A DNA stretch of 18,423 bases, taken from assembly GCA_902797065.1 (NCBI GenBank), contig CADBRK010000008.1, forward strand, positions 1 to 18,423, given 5' to 3'. Origin of the DNA: an uncultured Ruminococcus sp. (GTDB taxonomy: Bacteria > Bacillota > Clostridia > Oscillospirales > Acutalibacteraceae). The notes under the pieces are model-generated. The model saw only the letters and a program-made list of their open reading frames with translations, had not been told where the DNA came from and ran no database searches. This document shows positions 6,943-14,577 of this stretch, piece after piece. The position numbers and the translations under genes are program-made. Numbering within the stretch: position 1 is the first letter of the stretch; each line of letters starts with the position of its first letter.

Positions 6943-8094
6943 ATGACGAAATGTATTTCTATCCTCGGTTCGACAGGTTCCATCGGAACTCAGGCTCTCG
7001 AGGTGTGCGAGAAGCTGAATATACCCGTTGCCGCCATTACAGCAAACAGCAGCATTGATCTTCTTGAAGATCAGATCAGACGTTTTAAGCCAAAGCTTGC
7101 CGTTGCGGGTACAAAGGAATATGCAGATAAGCTGAGTATCGCCGTTGCCGATACCGATACAAAAATATCGTACGGCATGGACGGACTGATCGAAGCGGCT
7201 GTTATAGACGAAGCGGATACCGTTCTGACTTCCGTTGTGGGCATGATAGGCTTAAGACCTACTCTGGCGGCGATAGGTGCAAAGAAGAACATTGCCCTTG
7301 CCAATAAAGAAACTTTAGTAACGGGCGGTAATCTCGTTATGAATGCAGCAAAAGAAAACGGGGTGAAGATCTACCCCGTAGACAGCGAACATTCTGCGAT
7401 CTTCCAGTGTCTGCAGGGCTGCCCCGACAAAAAGCTGATAAAAAGACTTATCCTTACAGCCTCGGGAGGTCCTTTCTTCGGAAGAACATACGAGCAGCTT
7501 AAAAGCGTCACCGTTGAAGAGGCGCTGCATCACCCGAATTGGAGTATGGGCGCAAAGATAACCGTTGATTCTGCAAGTATGATGAACAAAGGGCTGGAGA
7601 TAATAGAAGCAAGATGGCTTTTTGATGTTCCCGTGCAGAATATAGATGTTGTGGTACACCGTGAAAGCATAGTACATTCCATGATAGAATATAAAGATAA
7701 TTCTGTCATAGCGCAGATGGGCGTACCCGATATGAAAATACCTATACAGTACGCGCTGACATATCCCGACAGAACGGAATGCGATGTAGGCGTACTTGAC
7801 CTTACAAAAGTGGGCGCACTGTCATTCTATGAGCCTGATTACGAAACATTCAGGTGTCTGCAAGCATGTAAAAAGGCGATCGAAACTGGCGGTACTGCCC
7901 CGGTACTCGTCAACGGCGCAAACGAAGCGGCTGTAGCAATGTTCCTGAACGGCAAAATATCGTTTACCGATATAGGCGAGATCGTTTGGAACGTTATGCA
8001 GGATATTCAAATAGGTTCTGCGGATACGCTCGACAGTATACTTTCGGCAGACCTTGCCGCAAGAGAATATGCAAACAGTTTTGTTAAGAAATAG
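6943..8094 (+). CDS. dxr: 1-deoxy-D-xylulose 5-phosphate reductoisomerase
   Basis: Dxr makes the committed MEP-pathway step, converting DXP to MEP with NADPH, and is the fosmidomycin target. The 383-residue protein has the NADPH-binding GSTGSIGTQALEV (from residue 9), NKETLVTGG (121-129), the metal-binding VDSEHSAIFQ (D147, E149), the ASGGPFF substrate loop, HPNWSMGAKITVDSASMMNKGLE (E219 the third metal ligand) and the C-terminal NGANEAAVAMFL. The length is typical. The ATG lies 3 bp after the cdsA stop; ribosome binding would use GGAAGG inside the end of cdsA. It ends with TAG and is followed by a strong hairpin before rseP. Confidence 0.98.
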   Translation: MTKCISILGSTGSIGTQALEVCEKLNIPVAAITANSSIDLLEDQIRRFKPKLAVAGTKEYADKLSIAVADTDTKISYGMDGLIEAAVIDEADTVLTSVVGMIGLRPTLAAIGAKKNIALANKETLVTGGNLVMNAAKENGVKIYPVDSEHSAIFQCLQGCPDKKLIKRLILTASGGPFFGRTYEQLKSVTVEEALHHPNWSMGAKITVDSASMMNKGLEIIEARWLFDVPVQNIDVVVHRESIVHSMIEYKDNSVIAQMGVPDMKIPIQYALTYPDRTECDVGVLDLTKVGALSFYEPDYETFRCLQACKKAIETGGTAPVLVNGANEAAVAMFLNGKISFTDIGEIVWNVMQDIQIGSADTLDSILSADLAAREYANSFVKK

Positions 8095-8127
8095 AATACA
8101 AATAATATACAATAACATTTGAGATGA

Positions 8128-8161
8128 ATAACACCATTTGGGTATTGCCGAATGGTGTTAT
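8128..8161 (+). other. Strong hairpin between dxr and rseP
   Basis: ATAACACCATTTGG (8128-8141) pairs with CCGAATGGTGTTAT (8148-8161) over 14 bp, with a single G-U pair, around a 6-nt loop. No T-run follows, so it is not a standard intrinsic terminator. It lies in the dxr-rseP gap, 12 bp before the rseP ATG I chose. Possible roles are mRNA processing, protection of the upstream message, partial attenuation or a protein-binding site; the sequence does not decide between them. Confidence 0.7.
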
Positions 8162-8173
8162 TACGGCATAAAG

Positions 8174-9547
8174 ATGTTACGGAAGGATCTGATTATTATT
8201 CTTACTACAATAGCTTTGATTGTAATAGGCGTACTTATATTTGAACTGATAATTTTTATTCATGAGTTCGGTCATTTTATCACCGCAAAGAAGTTCGGCG
8301 TTCAGGTCAACGAATTTGCTATCGGCATGGGACCCAAGCTGTTTCAGTTTGAGAAGGGCGAAACAAAATACTCGATACGTCTTTTGCCGATAGGCGGTTA
8401 CTGCGCTATGGAGGGTGAAAACGAAGAAAGCGACAACGACAGGGCTTTGATCAACAAGCCCGTATGGCAGAGAATGATAATAGTGCTTGCGGGCGCTTTT
8501 AATAATATTGTACTCGGTCTTGTTATGATGATGATACTATTGGGGCAGTCGCCTGTGTTTTCGTCAACGACGATCGCAGAGTTTGCCCAGGCGGGGTTTA
8601 CTTCAAAATCCGGGCTTGAGGTCGGCGATAAGATAGTGGAGATCGGGGATTATAATATCCATTGTTCGAGAGATATTTCTTTCTCACTGGCTCTTCTGGA
8701 AATTCAGACTGTTGACGGGAATGATTTCTCGATCTATAAAGAAGACCGTGGCTTTGACCTTGTTCGACAGTACACCTCGCTGAAAGCGGAAGACTATACC
8801 GAAGAACAGTTAAGTGAAATAACAGATGCTTTTGACGAGGGTATCGAAAAGATAAATGTGTGTACATCAACACAAGAAGCAGATAAGATAACAAGCGAGA
8901 CTATCGCAAAAGTAAATCAGCTTGCCGGGATAGATTATAAGCCCGAAGAACGTGAGTTCATGCCCGAACGCAGGCGTTTCCGCACCGATGTAGACGTTAT
9001 CAGGGACGGTCAGCGTATCACCGTCGAAAATGTAGACTTTTACACATATCTCGGCGACGACGGCGAACCTATGGTTGCGCTCGATTTTTCCGTTGTACCC
9101 ATCAAGAAGAACATCGGAACTCTGATAACGGAATCGGCAAAGAGTACGTATTCGGTAGTTAAAGTAGTCTGGATCAGCCTTGCGGGGCTTGTTACGGGCA
9201 GATTCGGCATGAATGATATTGCGGGTCCCGTAGGAACGGCGTCTGTCGTGAAACAGGCGGCTCAGGTAGGTCTTCAATCGGGATTCGGCGATGCTGTCAA
9301 CAATATTCTGTATATTATGATGATAATTACGGTGAACCTCGGTATAGTAAACGTCCTGCCGCTGCCTGCGCTTGACGGAGGAAGATTCCTGTTTATGCTT
9401 ATCGAAGTGATAATAAGAAAGCCGATACCTCAGAAAGTCGAGGGCATGATCCACACGATAGGATTCCTTATTCTGCTTGCATTCATAGGGTTCATCACGA
9501 TCAACGATATTATCAAGATTTTTAACGGAACAGGGTTTATAGGATAG
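8174..9547 (+). CDS. rseP: RseP/RasP site-2 zinc metalloprotease
   Basis: This family cleaves membrane-embedded regulators such as anti-sigma factors and signal-peptide remnants. I start at ATG 8174: a TTG at 8138 lies inside a hairpin without a ribosome binding site. That gives 457 residues (B. subtilis RasP about 420). The zinc motif HEFGH (H30, E31, H34) is in the first membrane segment; the second zinc-site motif NVLPLPALDGG (D401) lies in a later one, followed by a C-terminal hydrophobic segment. Between them is a PDZ region (about 135-310: GLEVGDKIVEIGD early, DVDVIRDGQRITV late) split by an unusual charged insertion at about 175-270. It lies between dxr and ispG; the standard cluster has it next to polC with proS or ispG. 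Its own ribosome binding site is poor. Confidence 0.95.
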   Translation: MLRKDLIIILTTIALIVIGVLIFELIIFIHEFGHFITAKKFGVQVNEFAIGMGPKLFQFEKGETKYSIRLLPIGGYCAMEGENEESDNDRALINKPVWQRMIIVLAGAFNNIVLGLVMMMILLGQSPVFSSTTIAEFAQAGFTSKSGLEVGDKIVEIGDYNIHCSRDISFSLALLEIQTVDGNDFSIYKEDRGFDLVRQYTSLKAEDYTEEQLSEITDAFDEGIEKINVCTSTQEADKITSETIAKVNQLAGIDYKPEEREFMPERRRFRTDVDVIRDGQRITVENVDFYTYLGDDGEPMVALDFSVVPIKKNIGTLITESAKSTYSVVKVVWISLAGLVTGRFGMNDIAGPVGTASVVKQAAQVGLQSGFGDAVNNILYIMMIITVNLGIVNVLPLPALDGGRFLFMLIEVIIRKPIPQKVEGMIHTIGFLILLAFIGFITINDIIKIFNGTGFIG

Positions 9548-9558
9548 GAGAGCAGACC

Positions 9559-10602
9559 ATGAGCAGTAAAATTCGAGTTAAAGCAGGAAATGTCGAGATC
9601 GGAGGCGGTGCGCCTATCTCCGTACAGTCTATGCTTAATGTACCCTCAACCGATATTGAGGGCAGCGTCAGGCAGGCAAAAGAGCTTGAACAGGCAGGCT
9701 GTGAGATAATCAGAATAGCGATTCCCGATATGGCTGCCGTTAAGCTGATAGAAGCAATAAAAAAGGAAGTAAGTGTTCCGATAGTTGCGGATATTCATTT
9801 TGACTACAGGCTTGCGATAGAGTCCGTGAATGCAGGTATAGACAAAGTTCGCATAAACCCGGGCAATATTGGCAGCGACGACAGAGTTCACGAGGTCGTA
9901 AGGGCTTGCCGTTCACGGAATATCCCTATCAGGATAGGCGTAAACTCGGGTTCTCTTGAAAAGAACATTCTTGCAAAATACGGTTCACCTACAGCCGAAG
10001 CGCTGTGCGAGAGCGCATTGTATCATGCGTCGCTTCTTGAGAAGTTCGACTTTTACGATATAGTTCTCTCGATGAAATCATCTACCGTAGGCACTATGAT
10101 AAAGGCTTATGAGCTTGCAAGCGAAAAGTGCGGTTATCCTCTGCACCTCGGAGTTACAGAAGCCGGAACGGAGCGAATGGGGCTTATTAAATCCGCCGCA
10201 GGGATAGGCTCGCTGCTTATGCACGGCATAGGAGATACGATCAGAGTATCTTTGACGGATAAGCCCGTTAAAGAGGTGTATGCCGCAAAGGATATTCTCA
10301 AAGCAATAGATATTGACACGAGCGGGGTAAAGTTTATTTCCTGTCCGACATGCGGCAGAACGAGAATAGACCTTATCTCTATCGCAAACGAAGCCCAGAA
10401 GAGACTTGCGGACTGCCGCAAGAGTATCACCGTTGCAGTTATGGGCTGCGTCGTGAACGGCCCGGGAGAAGCGAGAGAAGCCGATATAGGTATCGCTGGC
10501 GGCGACGGCGTAGGACTTGTGTTTAAAAAGGGAGAGATAATACGCAAAGTACCGGAAGATATGCTGCTCGATACTTTGATGGAAGAGATAGATAAACTGT
10601 AA
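9559..10602 (+). CDS. ispG: 4-hydroxy-3-methylbut-2-en-1-yl diphosphate synthase (IspG/GcpE)
   Basis: IspG reductively opens MEcPP to HMBPP, the penultimate MEP-pathway step, using a [4Fe-4S] cluster. The 347-residue protein is the short bacterial form. It has the TIM-barrel N-terminus (SVQSMLNVPSTD, VADIHFDYRLA, KVRINPGNIG) and the C-terminal cluster-binding domain with SCPTCGRT (C262, C265) and MGCVVNGPGEAREADIG (C297, and E304 as the probable fourth ligand). The ATG lies 11 bp after the rseP stop, and its GGAG site overlaps the rseP stop codon, so the two are tightly linked. With dxr and uppS nearby, the cluster groups polyprenyl-precursor and carrier synthesis. Confidence 0.98.
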   Translation: MSSKIRVKAGNVEIGGGAPISVQSMLNVPSTDIEGSVRQAKELEQAGCEIIRIAIPDMAAVKLIEAIKKEVSVPIVADIHFDYRLAIESVNAGIDKVRINPGNIGSDDRVHEVVRACRSRNIPIRIGVNSGSLEKNILAKYGSPTAEALCESALYHASLLEKFDFYDIVLSMKSSTVGTMIKAYELASEKCGYPLHLGVTEAGTERMGLIKSAAGIGSLLMHGIGDTIRVSLTDKPVKEVYAAKDILKAIDIDTSGVKFISCPTCGRTRIDLISIANEAQKRLADCRKSITVAVMGCVVNGPGEAREADIGIAGGDGVGLVFKKGEIIRKVPEDMLLDTLMEEIDKL

Positions 10603-10638
10603 TATACTGCAGCAGTTTTAAGAAAGGGAAGGCATGAT

Positions 10639-13600
10639 TTGAGTAAATTTTTTGAAGCATTGAGAGGGTTTGCATCTGATGAGCTGCTCGGCAGACTCGC
10701 CGACGGCATTCCCTCGGAAATGAATGTAAAAATAAATACGCAGGATAAGACGATGAATGTAATAGTCAGGTTCGTCAAGCTTATCTCGCAGAACGATGTT
10801 CTTATGCTGGAAAATGAGCTGAAAAGGAATCTGGAGCTTGGCAGCGTTCGTGTGACAGCAAAATATCCCCCCGAATTATTCTCGGCGGAGTATTTCCATG
10901 ATATTGTTGTACACTTGAAGCGTGACAACGCAACGCTGAACGGTACCTTCAAGGACGCAGAAGCAAGGATCGAGGATAACAGATTTATCATCACTCTGTA
11001 TCACGGCGGAGAGGCTGTCATCAAGGGGCAGAATGCCGATCGCCTTATCTCCGATGCGATTTTTAATATGTTTGAAAAGCGGTATTCCGTCGAGTTTGAG
11101 GGAGTTACCGTTATGAGCTCCGATAACCGTGATTATATAGAAATGCAGCAGCATTTAGAGGAGCTTAAAGCGCGTGAAGAAGCAATAGAAAAAGTGGAAC
11201 AGCACGAAGAAACTATGCATGCGGCTGACGAAAGGCGTGAGAAGATAGAAAAATCCGCGCCCGAAATAGAAGTCCGCGAGGGAGATACGCTTGTGCCGGT
11301 GATCGCCGATAAGAGCGCAAAGCCGCTTTACGGCAGAGCCATCACAAAGGTAAGCACGATCCCGATCAATACTCTCACCGGTGAGACGGGCAGCTGCATG
11401 ATATGGGGCGATATTTTCAGCCTGGATTTCCGCACGACGAAGGACGGAAAGAAAAATATTATAACTATTCTTATAACCGATTACACAAGCTCGATGACTG
11501 TCAAGCTCATTGAGAATATAGACAAATGCAAACCGCTTGATATTCTCAAAGCAGGTTCGACTATCGTTGTTAAGGGAGACGTGCAGTTTGACCGCTACGA
11601 TAACGAGATCGTAATGCATGCCGTTTCGATAGCTACCGCACAGAAAGTCAAAGTCGTTGATAAAGCTCCCGTCAAGAGATGCGAGCTTCATCTGCATACA
11701 AATATGTCCGATATGGACGGCGTGACGCCTGCGGGCGACCTTATAAAACGGGCATTTCAGTGGGGTATGCCCGCTATTGCGATTACAGATCACGGTGTTG
11801 CGCAGGCGTTCCCCGAGGCTATGAACACGCTTAACGATATACAAAAAAGCGGCGGCAATATTAAGGTCATTTACGGTACCGAGGCGTATTTTGTAGATGA
11901 TACCGTTTCCGAAAACAGCAAGCCTTTCGAGGGCGAAGACGCTATATGCGAGAACTGTTCTCAGCTGCCCATGGAGGAACTGAAAAAGCTGAAAACATAT
12001 CACCAGATAATTCTTGTTAAGAATCTTACGGGGCTTAAAAATCTGTATAAGCTAATATCGTATGCTCATCTGAATTACTTCTACAGACGGCCGAGGATTC
12101 CAAAGTCGGTGCTTATGCGTCACAGAGAGGGGCTTCTTTTAGGCAGCGCCTGTGAGATAGGCGAGCTGTACCATGCGATAGTAAAGGGTGAAAAATCATA
12201 TGAGGAGCTTAAAGAAATAGCCTCGTTCTATGATTACCTCGAAATCCAGCCTCTCGGAAACAACGAATTCATGGTTAGGAACAATTACGTGGATTCGATC
12301 GAGGGAGTTATCAACTTTAATAAAACCGTAATAAAGCTTGGCGAGGATCTCGGTATACCCGTTGTTGCGACATGCGACGTACACTTTCTTGACCCGTACA
12401 TGTCGGAGTACCGTAAGATAATAATGGCAAGCAAAGGGTTTGACGACGCAGATCATCAGGCGCCGCTGTATCTGCGTACAACGAAAGAAATGCTCAAAGA
12501 GTTTGAGTATCTCGGAGAAGAAAAGGCGTATGAAATAGTAGTCGAAAACACAAATAAGATCGCCGACATGATAGAGCAGATCAAGCCGATTCCCGACGGC
12601 AATTTTCCGCCGTTTATCGACGGCGCAGAGGAGCAGCTTACTACCATCACATGGGAGCGCGCAAAGAAGATGTACGGCGATCCGCTGCCCGAAATTGTGC
12701 AGGCACGTCTTGACAGAGAGCTGGGTTCGATCACAAAGCACGGCTTTTCGGTGCTGTATATGACAGCTCAGAAGCTTGTTGCAGACTCCGAGGCGCACGG
12801 CTATCTCGTTGGTTCAAGAGGATCGGTAGGCTCGTCATTCGTTGCGACGATGTCGGGTATTTCCGAGGTAAATCCGCTTTGTCCGCACTATCTGTGCCCC
12901 AATCCCGAATGTAAGAACAGCGAGTTCATCACGGACGGCAGCGTGGGTTCGGGTTTTGACCTCCCCGCAAAGAACTGCCCGAAATGCGGTACGCCGTACC
13001 ACCGTGACGGTCACGAGATCCCGTTTGAAACATTCTTAGGCTTCGACGGCGATAAAGTCCCCGATATTGATCTTAACTTCTCGGGCGAGTATCAGTCGCA
13101 CTCTCACAGATACACGGAACATCTTTTCGGAAAGGAAAACGTGTTCAAGGCGGGTACTATCGCCACAGTTGCAGATAAGACAGCATTCGGTTATGTAAAG
13201 AAATATGCGGAGCAGAATCAGAAGATATACCACAAAGCCGAGGAGCAAAGGCTTGCGCAGGGCTGTACGGGTATCAAGAGAACGACGGGTCAGCACCCCG
13301 GCGGCATGGTTGTCGTTCCGAGAGGAATGAGCGTGTTTGATTTCTGCCCGATACAGCGCCCCGCAAACGATCAGAAGTCCGATAATATTACAACACACTT
13401 CGATTTCCATTCCATACACGATACTATCTGTAAGCTCGACGAGCTTGGTCACGATGTTCCGACGATATATCACTATCTTGAGGAATTCACGGGTATCAGC
13501 GTTATGGACGTATCTATGAGCGATCCCGAGGTAATGTCGCTGTTCACGTCTACCGAGGCTCTCGGAATAAAGCCCGAGGATATAGACTCTCAGACGGGTA

Positions 13601-14493
13601 CATTCTCTCTGCCCGAGTCGGGCACAAGCTTTGTACGTCAGATGCTTGTCGAATCGCAGCCAAAGACATTCTCCGACCTTTTGCAGATCTCGGGTCTTTC
13701 TCACGGTACGGACGTGTGGATAGGCAACGCCGCCGACCTTATCAAAAACGGCACATGTACTATCTCCGAGGTTATCGGAACACGTGACAGTATCATGACA
13801 TACCTTCTCCATAAAGGGCTTGAACCAAAGATGGCTTTTAAGATCATGGAGATAGTACGTAAGGGCAAAGCCACAAAGCTGCTTACGGAAGATCATATCG
13901 AGGCTATGAAATCACATAATGTGCCCCAGTGGTACATTGATTCATGCATGAAGATAAAGTATATGTTCCCGAAAGCGCATGCGGCGGCATATATGATCTC
14001 GACTCTGAGACTCGGCTGGTATAAGGTGCATGAACCGCTCGCTTATTATGCGGCGTACTTTACGGTACGCGGTGAAAGCTTTGACGCTGAATCGGCGCTC
14101 AAAGGAAAACCTGCCGTAGAAGAAAAGATCAGAGATATAATCAATAAAGGAAATTCGGCTAACGCAAAGGATAAGACCGACCTTGCTACACTGCAGATCG
14201 TAAACGAGATGCTTGCAAGGGGGATAAAAGTCCTGCCGATCAACATATATAAATCAGAGGCAAAGAAATTCGTTATCGAAGGCGACGCACTCAGATTGCC
14301 GTATTCTTCGATGCCCGGTGTGGGTGAAGCCGCTGCGGAGAGCCTTGTCAGAGTTGTAAAAGAGGGCGATTTTCTGTCGATCGAGGATATTCAGGCGAAA
14401 TCGAAGGTGTCCAAGACTGTTATTGAGACACTCAGAGAAATAGGCGCGTTCGGAGATCTGCCGGAATCAAATCAGATGTCGCTGTTCGGATAA
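10639..14493 (+). CDS. polC: DNA polymerase III alpha subunit PolC, lacking the proofreading exonuclease domain
   Basis: PolC is the main replicative polymerase of low-GC Gram-positives. In order: N-terminal domains (about 1-200), OB fold (about 228-335), the PHP domain start (HLHTNMSDMDG, 351-361; AITDHGVAQAFPEA, 381-394), PHP continuation (TGLKNLYKLIS, CDVHFLD), palm/fingers with a zinc motif (C753, C758, C780, C783), catalytic PDIDLNFSGEYQ (D809, D811) with D934 in KLDELGHD, the GCTGIKRTTGQHPGGM loop and KAHAAAY, and a C-terminal clamp-binding NQMSLFG. Usual length is about 1435; this has 1284. The shortfall is the DEDD exonuclease normally between the two PHP parts: residues about 421-455 are a linker with no DxE motif. 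Start is TTG after AGGGAAGG; the nearby ATG is out of frame. No frameshift is visible. Confidence 0.97.
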   Translation: MSKFFEALRGFASDELLGRLADGIPSEMNVKINTQDKTMNVIVRFVKLISQNDVLMLENELKRNLELGSVRVTAKYPPELFSAEYFHDIVVHLKRDNATLNGTFKDAEARIEDNRFIITLYHGGEAVIKGQNADRLISDAIFNMFEKRYSVEFEGVTVMSSDNRDYIEMQQHLEELKAREEAIEKVEQHEETMHAADERREKIEKSAPEIEVREGDTLVPVIADKSAKPLYGRAITKVSTIPINTLTGETGSCMIWGDIFSLDFRTTKDGKKNIITILITDYTSSMTVKLIENIDKCKPLDILKAGSTIVVKGDVQFDRYDNEIVMHAVSIATAQKVKVVDKAPVKRCELHLHTNMSDMDGVTPAGDLIKRAFQWGMPAIAITDHGVAQAFPEAMNTLNDIQKSGGNIKVIYGTEAYFVDDTVSENSKPFEGEDAICENCSQLPMEELKKLKTYHQIILVKNLTGLKNLYKLISYAHLNYFYRRPRIPKSVLMRHREGLLLGSACEIGELYHAIVKGEKSYEELKEIASFYDYLEIQPLGNNEFMVRNNYVDSIEGVINFNKTVIKLGEDLGIPVVATCDVHFLDPYMSEYRKIIMASKGFDDADHQAPLYLRTTKEMLKEFEYLGEEKAYEIVVENTNKIADMIEQIKPIPDGNFPPFIDGAEEQLTTITWERAKKMYGDPLPEIVQARLDRELGSITKHGFSVLYMTAQKLVADSEAHGYLVGSRGSVGSSFVATMSGISEVNPLCPHYLCPNPECKNSEFITDGSVGSGFDLPAKNCPKCGTPYHRDGHEIPFETFLGFDGDKVPDIDLNFSGEYQSHSHRYTEHLFGKENVFKAGTIATVADKTAFGYVKKYAEQNQKIYHKAEEQRLAQGCTGIKRTTGQHPGGMVVVPRGMSVFDFCPIQRPANDQKSDNITTHFDFHSIHDTICKLDELGHDVPTIYHYLEEFTGISVMDVSMSDPEVMSLFTSTEALGIKPEDIDSQTGTFSLPESGTSFVRQMLVESQPKTFSDLLQISGLSHGTDVWIGNAADLIKNGTCTISEVIGTRDSIMTYLLHKGLEPKMAFKIMEIVRKGKATKLLTEDHIEAMKSHNVPQWYIDSCMKIKYMFPKAHAAAYMISTLRLGWYKVHEPLAYYAAYFTVRGESFDAESALKGKPAVEEKIRDIINKGNSANAKDKTDLATLQIVNEMLARGIKVLPINIYKSEAKKFVIEGDALRLPYSSMPGVGEAAAESLVRVVKEGDFLSIEDIQAKSKVSKTVIETLREIGAFGDLPESNQMSLFG

Positions 14494-14508
14494 TTTTTAT
14501 TTCGGCAC

Positions 14509-14537
14509 TTTACATTTTGTCGGATTTGGTATATTAT
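14509..14537 (+). promoter_or_regulatory. Predicted promoter of the AI-2E-family transporter gene
   Basis: -35 TTTACA (14509-14514) and -10 TATTAT (14532-14537) are separated by 17 bp. Transcription would start near 14544, about 34 nt before the ATG at 14578. The gap after polC contains no clear terminator, so read-through from the upstream cluster is also possible. Confidence 0.6.
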
Positions 14538-14577
14538 AGAGTATAATGGTACAAGTTTCGTGAAAGGAGGGGGATCA

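Noticed and set aside
8138..8173. Longer rseP starting at TTG 8138
   Set aside because: The TTG lies inside a 14-bp hairpin with no ribosome binding site, and the extra residues do not resemble the family N-terminus. ATG 8174 places HEFGH in the first membrane helix as expected.
10576..10605. Possible promoter before polC (TTGATG, 18 bp, TAATAT)
   Set aside because: Both boxes match consensus weakly and the spacing is not ideal. It overlaps the end of ispG, where coding constraint could make such matches. Read-through from the pyrH promoter explains polC expression.
10594..10617. AAACTG...CAGTTT inverted repeat after ispG as a terminator
   Set aside because: The stem is only 6 bp with a 12-nt loop and a short T4 run. 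It would be weak, and polC expression needs transcription to pass through or begin nearby.
12196..13896. Long open frames on the minus strand within polC
   Set aside because: They are shadows of the polC coding frame with no ribosome binding sites and no recognisable motifs. The same applies to other long antisense frames over rseP, ispG and the AI-2E gene.
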